Assembly (NCBI GenBank): GCA_026119855.1
Contig: JAOWBW010000442.1
Location: forward strand, 930,001 to 994,000
Source of the DNA: Campanula takesimana
Lineage: Eukaryota > Streptophyta > Magnoliopsida > Asterales > Campanulaceae
Direction of reading: 5' to 3'
DNA: 64,000 bases
Positions 56,740 to 64,000 of this stretch are shown piece by piece. A program made the position numbers and the translations under genes. The stretch's first letter is position 1; every line of letters starts with the position of its first letter. The notes under the pieces are model-generated. The model was not told where the DNA came from, ran no database searches, and worked only from the letters and a program-made list of their open reading frames with translations.

Positions 56740-57093
56740 TGTAGTGAGTTAGTTCAGTTAGCCAAGTTAATAATTACCTTGATGATATCCTTGGAAGGAA
56801 TAAATGGTGAGGTTATGGTTTTTGACATTCAAGCAAACTAGATACTACGTTGAGTCAAGTCTATTACGAATTGTAATGACGTTAGGTAATCAAATTTAGT
56901 TGAAGTAAAATACCATTGACCAAAATTGTTTCACCAATTTGGTTTTGTGTGTGTAGGTATCGTTTTTCTTTTTAACGCCCAAGTCGACTCTTGCCCTCCT
57001 TTAACTTACTAAATAAATCAACAAATCATTAATACTCTTTATTCGGTAATAAATGTCATATTTTTTTTATTTTTGTTTGTCTCAAAATAAATA

Positions 57094-57370
57094 CTCTCTC
57101 TGTCCCATAACTATGTGGACAAATTGACATTTTGGTTATCCCATTGATAAGTTATACTTTCCTTAAATGTTAAGAATCTTTATTATTCATCTTACTCATT
57201 CTCTCTCATACTTTACTTTTATACTCACAACACCAATCAACCTACTATTCCCTACCCCACTTTCTCTCTCTTATTACACTTTTCACACTCACAACAACTA
57301 CCCAATACTATTCATCTCTTAATTCCCGTGCAAAACACATTTTGTCCACATTGTTACGGGACGGAGGAAG
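57094..57370. mobile_element. Stowaway-type MITE (277 bp)
   Basis: Ends CTCTCTCTGTCCCATAACTATG and ACATTGTTACGGGACGGAGGAAG; TA on the left only. Confidence 0.8.
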
Positions 57371-58016
57371 AATTGTTTTACTAAAAATAGGGTATAAACT
57401 TTGGCGTTCTTTCTATACTACTCATTCTATTAGGCACAAGTATTACAATTTCATAAAAGATGTTACTCTACTCATATGACGATTGGGGCAATCATGGAAA
57501 CACAATAAAAATCTTAAAAACATTTACTTGTTAACTATGACTTTTATTCCGAGAAAGAGTAAGTATTATATTCTTCAACTCAAAATAAATAGCATACTCG
57601 GATGAGTCAGTCTTATGGAAAACATATTTTTACACTAAAAGATGTGTAAAACCTCTTTTACATTAAATGATGAAAACATGTTTTACATTAAAACGAGTGT
57701 AAAACAAGTTTTTCTCGAGATTTTCACTACTCGGATATTCTCTCATTTTAAAAATGATATTTTTATTTTTATTTTAGAAAATTATTTCATTTTCAAAATA
57801 AATATTTCAAAATTACTAAATTTGCAAAATATTTTATTGTGTGGTCAAAATTAATTAATTAATTAATATTTCTGTTAGTGAAACAAATATTCAAACTCTT
57901 AAATTTTTTGAATAATCAAATGAAGAAATGTTTTAATGCAAAGAAAAAATTAATTAATTAATTTTGACCACACAATTAAATATTTATTTCATACAAATAC
58001 TTACCACAATATAATA

Positions 58017-58271
58017 CTCCCTCTGTCTCACTTGAATTAGGACAAATTTTCTTTTCAGGTGTCCCACTCGAATTAAGACAACCTAAAAATGGAAGCGTTT
58101 TATTTAATGGGACCCACATTCACACTCACAACAACTTTTCACTCATTATTCTTTACTCCACTTTCTCTCTCCTACTTCACTTTTCATACTCACAACACCT
58201 ACTCCACTAACATTTTTTTCTTAATCCATGTGCTCAACCCAAAAATCTTAATTCGGGTGGGACGGAGGGAG
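58017..58271. mobile_element. Stowaway-type MITE (255 bp)
   Basis: Ends CTCCCTCTGTCTCACTTGAATT and AATTCGGGTGGGACGGAGGGAG, TA both sides; subfamily of 34569. Confidence 0.92.
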
Positions 58272-59483
58272 TACACAAAAATGCCTATAAAAATATTTGA
58301 CAAATCAATTTGAAGTGTGAGAAGTAGGTAGGATTTTTGGCAATATGGGCCAGGAATGAAAAACACGCGCCCATAAACGTGGTGGGCACCTTGTGAATTT
58401 ATAGGAGTTTAATAAAGTGGACGGAAAGTGACTGACTCTGTAGCATTTTCAGTTTCATGTTAGCCTAGGATTGTGTAGGGGTACTGTCACATCCTTTTAT
58501 TTTCTACTATGCTGATGCTAACTTTTAATTTCATCCTCCCCCTTTAATACAAAAGTTTTTAAATATCAAAAGAAATTAAAGGATTTCTATAATAAAAGAA
58601 AATACATTTGTAATTATTCTCTCAATAATAATAATATGCACACTTTTAAATGTGCATAGAAATTAAGAAGCGAATAGTATATTTTTTATTAATTAGCAGT
58701 AACATATATGTTGTGAGTAAGAAAAATGATGTTGAAAAGAAAAAAATGTCGTTGTGAATAAGAGTATACTCTCTTTGTCTCAAACCAATGTGCACACTTT
58801 TCGTTGTACACAAGAACTAAGATATGAATATTGATGAATAGTTGTCGTGAGTATAAAACTGATGTAGGAGAAAGAACTTATAGTAAGAAATAATAGTTGA
58901 TAGTTGTGTGTATGATAAAGGAGTTTCATTTAATGAAAAAAAAATATAAAAGTTATTTAAGAAATATTGATTTATCAATGGTACTCCTCAAAAAAAAATT
59001 GCACATGATTATGAGACGAAAAAAATAATTATTTAGAGTAAAGTCCTATTTTAAAAAGTGAGTCAAAAATTTAAATAATTCTTTTGTACGCAGAGTTTCC
59101 AATAAAACTTGAAAATATTTTAGCACAAAATAAAAAATAGTACGTAGTTTTATGACAATACTTTGTTTATACGTTTAGAAGATATCACCCAATTTTATTT
59201 TTATTTTTTTTTAAAAAAAAAGAAGAAACAACAGCTTTTTAATATGTTACTAGCGTTTCATTATATGATTGGTAAATCATTTGTACGAAAACTCTAAAAC
59301 ATTAATGCTACATTAAGGTAAAAATTTGATCATAATATTTTTTTCATCTAAATTAATAAATATAGCTTTCTTCAAAGAAAAGTTACATTTAAAAAAAAAA
59401 AATCATTGTGCAATATAATAAAATTAAAGTTAAGTAAAGATTCATTCAAAAGATGGCAGACTTGTTGAATGAAATTATTATCA
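58272..59483. other. gene-free AT-rich DNA with a decayed Stowaway
   Basis: CTCTCTTTGTCTCAAACCAATGT at 58770 and '...gcacatgattatgagacg' near 59020 look like an old Stowaway pair. No gene recognised. Confidence 0.4.
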
Positions 59484-59630
59484 CAAGTATTTCAATATCT
59501 TTAATCAAGCGATGCTAATGTCATCCTCACTGCAAGTATTTTAATATTTTTAATCGAGCGATACTAATGTCATTCTCACAGCAAGTATTTCAATACCTTT
59601 AATCGAGCGATACTAATGCCATTCTCACCG
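59484..59630. repeat. 49-bp minisatellite, 3 copies
   Basis: Units start CAAGTATTTCAATAT at 59484, 59533 and 59582, each with 'aatcgagcgatactaatgtc'. Divergence is below about 15%. Confidence 0.92.
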
Positions 59631-59904
59631 CAAGCGAAGCTAGATTATTTAAATTGGGTCCGTGTCCGTGATCATAAAAAATCACTAGTGAGATCTTTAG
59701 CGACTGATTGAAACTTGACCATGTATATGCAAAGCAGAAAATACACTAATTTATTTTTGTCTAATTTTAATTAGTAAATGGTTTTGCCATTTTCAAAGAA
59801 TTTTGAGTTTTGCCACTCATAACTCTTGAGTTTAGCAGTATCAAAATAAAATAGAATCTCTCTCGTCTGATTTAATTGTACGGTTAAAATTCTATAAAAT
59901 AATA

Positions 59905-60199
59905 CTCCCTCCGTCTCAGTTTATGATTTTTACTTTCCTTTTTTGGTATGTCCCAGTTTAAGGGTCTTAGTTGTTTTATTCTTTAAATGGCAAAATATGA
60001 ATATTGTTTTGAACAATCTTTTCCTCATAAAGTTCATATATTACAAAAAAAACCATCACTCACTCGTCTACTTTTCACCCACATGCTTTATGAATGGTAA
60101 TTGTATCATTCAAACATTACTATTGTTGACTCAAATTTACATTGATTTCTTAATAGGCGTGTAAAGTCAAACTAAGAACCTTAAACGAGGACGGAGGGG
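59905..60199. mobile_element. Stowaway-type MITE (295 bp)
   Basis: Ends CTCCCTCCGTCTCAGTTTA and TTAAACGAGGACGGAGGGG, TA both sides. Confidence 0.85.
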
Positions 60200-60261
60200 T
60201 ATAATGAGTACGCAAATTATTTTTATTGAAGAAGTAAATTTAATCTTCTAATTTAGTAGTA

Positions 60262-60484
60262 ATCCGTCCGCCACATACTTATCGCTACTTATTTTTATTT
60301 TGGGCGTCCCATACTTATTGCTACTTACTCAAAATGTTCACTTTTCTCTCTCATATTCATTCACAACAACTATCTATTAACTTATTTTATCTCTTATACA
60401 CATTCACAATACTTAATTTTCCAACATATTTTTTTAATTTCCGTGCACTTTCATTTGATGTCAATAAATATGAGACGGAAGGAG
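60262..60484. mobile_element. Stowaway-type MITE (223 bp)
   Basis: Decayed left end ATCCGTCCGCCACATACTTAT; right end TATGAGACGGAAGGAG followed by TA. Confidence 0.75.
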
Positions 60485-61220
60485 TATAATTTTTCAATGT
60501 AAGGTAAGTAATTTTTATTACCGGACAGAAGATTATAAGAAATGCGAAAATAATAAGGGTGGGTGAGATATGATTCAGTCTTATGAAAAACATATTTTAC
60601 ACTAAGAGATGTATAAAACTTGTTTTACATTAATAAATTTTGTTTTAAATTAAGAGATGAAAACATATTTTACACTTAAATAAGTGTAAAAAAAGTTTTT
60701 CTATAGATTTTCGCGTGAGATAGACAGAGTATGTCATTTTATTATTTTCTTTTGATGTATTGTACCCAAAAAAAAAAATAAAAAAAAATGGTACAGTCCG
60801 AACCTATATATCCAATCAGCAGCTTACACAACATCACTAGCATAGAGTCAAAAGAGAGGAGTGTGAAAGTAACGCGCTATCTCTAGACGCGTGGTGTTAC
60901 TGTTAGTCCCATTTGGGTATAAACTTTAACGTCCCCGTTATCAAATACATGGACATCTATACCCCTTCGGAAATTCAAAGAATCAATGCATGGGGGATAA
61001 AAAGTACCCCAATTTTATTTTATTTCCCCCCCCCTATGTACGTCTGTTAAGCTTAAATCCTCTCTCAATCCCATTTCTTCGTACGGAACGATTCAGAAAT
61101 TATTCAACACTGATTTTAATGTTTTTTTTTTTTTTTTTGTAGCAGCGAAGAATTTGATTTCCATCAACCAAGTGTTAAATGTTTGAGGATTTTTTTTTTT
61201 TTTTTTGATTCGTGGAATTA
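60485..61220. other. upstream region of the Cys-rich gene
   Basis: No clear TATA box assigned. A CT-rich leader-like stretch (61055-61080) and two long T runs (61120-61138, 61190-61206) precede the ATG. Confidence 0.35.
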
Positions 61221-61862
61221 ATGGAGGAAAGTGTTAGTAATCGAGCACCTGATCAGATTCAACGTAGAGCCGTCGTCGTTGGAAGCGCCGGCGGAGGCGG
61301 AATCGTATCGAGGAACCAGAGATATCCGGCTGAAGATGACGGCGGTGGCGGTGGAGATACGATGATCAAGTGTTCGGGTAAGTCGTGCAGGTCGTGCGCC
61401 GGAGGTTTGATCGCCGACTGTGTGGCGTTGTGTTGCTGCCCTTGTGCGGTGGTCAACATTTTGACTCTGGCGTTTCTGAAGGTGCCGTGGATGATGGGGA
61501 GGAAGTGTTTAGGGTTAGGGAAAAACAATAATAAGAAGAAATTGAAATCGAAATCGAAATCAAAATCAAAATGTTGTGAAGAGATTGATGATCATCATCA
61601 TCAACGTCGTCGTGATTCAGGGTGGGGGGAGACGATGATGATGGAAATGGAAATGGAAATGGAGGACAGAAATGGAATTTCGAGAAAAGATGAGGGCACA
61701 TCGGGAATTGTAAAATTTGGAGACGACGACAATTACAGTGCAAGGTTTGAAGCTGAGAAAGTGTGGTTGGAATTGTACCAGGTTGGTCATTTGGGTTTTG
61801 GTAGGGTTTCTTTTACTGGAAATGGGATTCAGTCTACAGGGAAGGGTAATTCTGGAAATTAA
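61221..61862 (+). CDS. Cys-rich plant protein of unknown function (CCCPCA motif)
   Basis: Single exon, 213 aa. I use the ATG at 61221 because the longer frame opens with GTG. A Gly/acidic N-terminus (1-47) is followed by a Cys cluster (51-75; CSGKSCRSCAGG...DCVALCCCPCAVV) that runs into a hydrophobic stretch (to about 92, ILTLAFLKVPWMM). Then comes a basic (KS)n segment (about 104-118), a His/Arg patch, a Met-Glu repeat and a C-terminus with WLELYQVGHLGFGRVSF. The Cys/hydrophobic block ending KVPWMMGRKC is shared by a plant-specific family of small uncharacterised proteins; palmitoylation or a membrane hairpin is possible but not shown. Codon runs (AAATCG/AAATCA, GAAATG) suggest slippage-prone length variation. 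Confidence 0.8.
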   Translation: MEESVSNRAPDQIQRRAVVVGSAGGGGIVSRNQRYPAEDDGGGGGDTMIKCSGKSCRSCAGGLIADCVALCCCPCAVVNILTLAFLKVPWMMGRKCLGLGKNNNKKKLKSKSKSKSKCCEEIDDHHHQRRRDSGWGETMMMEMEMEMEDRNGISRKDEGTSGIVKFGDDDNYSARFEAEKVWLELYQVGHLGFGRVSFTGNGIQSTGKGNSGN

Positions 61863-62624
61863 ATTGTTTATCTGGAAATGGGAATTTTTTTTTTTTTTTT
61901 TTTTCACTCTTTTTTTTTTCACTATCTTTTTTTTTTTTTTACACTTGAAGCATGAGGGGGTGAAAAAAATTGTTGTCAGGTTTTACCCTTGTGGTTTTAA
62001 GTGATTAAATGGTAAATTTGGAAATGGAAATGAAGAATGTATGTCATTTCCTACTGCATCTTCTTTGAAAGTCTACTTTCATTCTTTCTCCATTTGATTT
62101 TCATTTCATATGTATTTTATTTTTATCTCTCTAAACAAAATGAATTTTATTACCCACTCTGTTTTTAAATGAATTTTCAATTTTTTTTAAGTACCATATA
62201 CAATTACAAATATTGAACTTCTATACAACCAAAGGTCAAAGATCTATTAATATTTTTGTTATAACCGTTTTAAACATTTAGTTTTGCAAGTGTATAAGAT
62301 GAGCGGTGAAAAAAATTAATATTGTAGTAAAGAACAATTTAACGACAAAGTTTTTGACAAAGAACACATTAATTTTTAAACAATAAAATTTTAAAAATAG
62401 GCATTCATTTAGGAACGAGAAAAAGTATGAAACAATAGTGTGATAATGTGATTGTTATTTTTGTTAAGGAGATTAGAGGCAAATATTTTGTGGCTCTTTT
62501 TTCAAACCTAGAATTCGAAACATTCTGCATTGGTATTCTCATTAAAAAAAAGTCTTGCATAATTTGCTGAATTTCATTGTAGAAATTTGTAAAATCTCTA
62601 GCAATGAATGCTTCGAAAATTGTA
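61863..62624. other. 3' UTR and intergenic DNA
   Basis: Several long T runs (61886-61941) directly after the stop codon; nothing else recognised. Confidence 0.4.
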
Positions 62625-62890
62625 CTCCCTCCGTTTTATAATACATGACGTTTTATGAGTAATTTTTTGTTCCAAAATATTTGACGTTTTACTATTACCA
62701 AGAAAGAATTATTCTTGTTTATATATTATACCCTTATTCATTAATTGTGAACTATTTCTTGTATAAGCATTTAAATGCTTAGGTAATTGGATACTTTTAG
62801 GGGCACATATGTCTTTTTAATATGTATTAATTGCATTTCTTAATATGTGTGAAGAAATCTAAAACGACACGTATTATGAAACGGAGGGAG
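62625..62890. mobile_element. Stowaway-type MITE (266 bp)
   Basis: Ends CTCCCTCCGTTTTATAATACATGACG and the complement CGTATTATGAAACGGAGGGAG, TA both sides. Confidence 0.92.
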
Positions 62891-63211
62891 TATATTTGAG
62901 ACGATAATTCAAAGTTAAATCTAAAGTCCTACACGTTCAGATCAGTTCAGCTGAAGAGCACTTTTTTTATTGTGTATTTTTCTACTAAGTTCACCTATAT
63001 ATTTACAGATTCAGTACGTACCAAAATGACTATCATTTTCTTTTGAAATTTTAATTTAAAGATGACCCTTTTTTAAAAAAATATTACCATGACCTTAAAA
63101 AAAACAAAAAGAATATTTGGGAACATTTTTTTTCTTACCCACCGCAATGATATACCTTTATAAGAAGAGAACTATGTATCCGTAAAGTCTACTTTTTTTG
63201 TAATTACCTAG

Positions 63212-63580
63212 TGTTAGGGAGTCAGCCTAAGCCTAAGTCTCACATCGGCAATTGAAATAAGAATTGCTTAATACTCCCTCCGTTCCATTTCAAATTGCAA
63301 AAGTTGCCAAAAAGGGTGTCCCAACTAAAATTGCAAAATCCAAAAATGGCAAGTTTTAACCCACTTGCACACTCACATCCACTAACCCAGTAACTATTCT
63401 CTACCCCACTTTCTCTCTCCCACTCAACTATCAACACTCACAACACATCACCTTTTTCACTTTTTCCCTTAATCCCCGTGTCAACCTAGTATTTGCAATT
63501 TGAAATGGGACGGGGGGAGTATATAAAGATGTCCACACACTCCTTTAGTATAAGGCCTTTTGAGAGATGACCCCAAAACA
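63212..63580. mobile_element. TRIM-like solo LTR split by a Stowaway
   Basis: TGTTAGGGAGTCAGCC...'ctcacatcggcaattgaaat' then after the Stowaway 'tataaagatgtccacacactc...ggccttttgagagatgaccccaaaaca' parallels the 126-bp LTR at 48943. The pre-insertion length would be about 121 bp. No matching 5-bp flanks were found, so the right border is uncertain. Confidence 0.55.
63274..63519. mobile_element. Stowaway-type MITE (246 bp) in the TRIM-like LTR
   Basis: Ends CTCCCTCCGTTCCATTTCAAATTG and CAATTTGAAATGGGACGGGGGGAG, TA both sides. Confidence 0.92.
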
Positions 63581-63760
63581 AATCTGTGACTAATGTGGAG
63601 TGGTGGGGGTGGTCGCGACATTATATGATGAAATCATTTAGAATTTTTATGTGTGTAGATTACTGAAATTTATATGTTGACTTTGAAAAATTTCTCTTAG
63701 ACTATGAAATAACATTTAAAAGTCAATGTTTTAAAAACCTAATCAAATTAAAAATGAACA

Positions 63761-63887
63761 TGCCGATGAGCCTTTGGCTCAATGGCATAAGCCCTTGCCT
63801 TCCAAAGTGAAGGTCAAGGGTTTAAACCCCCTCCACTGCTTGTATTGAAAATATTGTAATTTGGCTAAATAAAAAAAAAATGATAAT
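63761..63887 (+). mobile_element. tRNA-derived SINE (127 bp) with 11-bp duplication
   Basis: Pol III box A-like TGGCTCAATGG (about 63774) and box B-like GGTTTAAACCC (about 63818), followed by a short unrelated body and an A-rich tail (63867-63880). It is flanked by AAAAATGAACA at 63750-63760 and 63888-63898, a perfect target-site duplication as made by LINE-mediated insertion. Confidence 0.88.
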
Positions 63888-64000
63888 AAAAATGAACAAT
63901 GGATGGAAGGAATATGCGTTGTAGACTTGATAAGAGCTTACTGTACATGCCAAAGTTTTCCAAATTCATTGACTTAAATTTTAAAAACAGAAGTTTTCAA

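Noticed and set aside
34607..58313. Several 60-95-codon ORFs such as 34607-34858, 54105-54377 and 58089-58313
   Set aside because: All are translations of Stowaway interiors and are similar to each other only because the MITEs are.
63761..63840. possible tRNA gene
   Set aside because: Only A- and B-box-like words are present; no full cloverleaf is formed, and the A-tail plus 11-bp duplication indicate a SINE.

Overview
This is nuclear DNA from a flowering plant. The genes are spliced with plant-type introns, and the intergenic DNA is AT-rich and packed with plant transposons (Stowaway and Tourist MITEs, Ty1/copia, a long Ty3/gypsy-type solo LTR, Helitron, SINE, MULE). Gene content and repeat style suggest a eudicot, perhaps an asterid of the Lamiales type; that placement is a guess. 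One run of 100 Ns (25463-25562) marks an assembly gap inside a copia LTR.

Host genes, left to right: the last five exons of a YjbQ/UPF0047 gene (+, 1530-3941; 5' part outside the window); an intronless calmodulin-like protein gene of the CML41 type (-, 6280-6951); a three-exon gene for the conserved uncharacterised plant protein typified by At1g76660 (-, 11973-20014, with a 5.8 kb first intron); a cinnamoyl-CoA-reductase-like SDR gene whose NAD-binding first exon is missing at the gap (+, 26366-29122); a snoRNA host locus with Site II/TATA/telo-box promoter and a box C/D snoRNA of the U36 type (-, about 31745-32755); a possible orphan first exon (+, 49170-49475); and an intronless Cys-rich protein of unknown function (+, 61221-61862).

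The most striking object is an 8.7 kb Mutator-like element (38892-47579) with near-identical TIRs of about 220 bp and a perfect 10-bp target duplication. It carries three genes: a mudrA-type transposase (+, broken by frameshifts), a plant-mobile-domain (PMD/MAIN-like) gene (-, broken), and a three-exon gene resembling the homologous-recombination OB-fold protein HROB (-, reading frame intact). Thirteen copies of a 23-27 bp interrupted palindrome sit in both TIRs and upstream of all three genes. A second hairpin motif is shared by the 3' ends of the two cargo genes.

The rest is transposon sediment, with insertions datable by nesting: a 2.64 kb solo LTR (TSD CGCAC), a 126-bp TRIM-like solo LTR (TSD AGGAC), a 271-bp MULE-MITE (TSD AAATATTAA), a Helitron of about 1.8 kb holding three Stowaways and an AT-rich array, Tourist MITEs with TAA duplications, a SINE with an 11-bp TSD, two truncated copia elements, and more than 30 Stowaway-type MITEs ending CTCCCTCCGTCC. 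Several of these lie inside introns or inside other elements.
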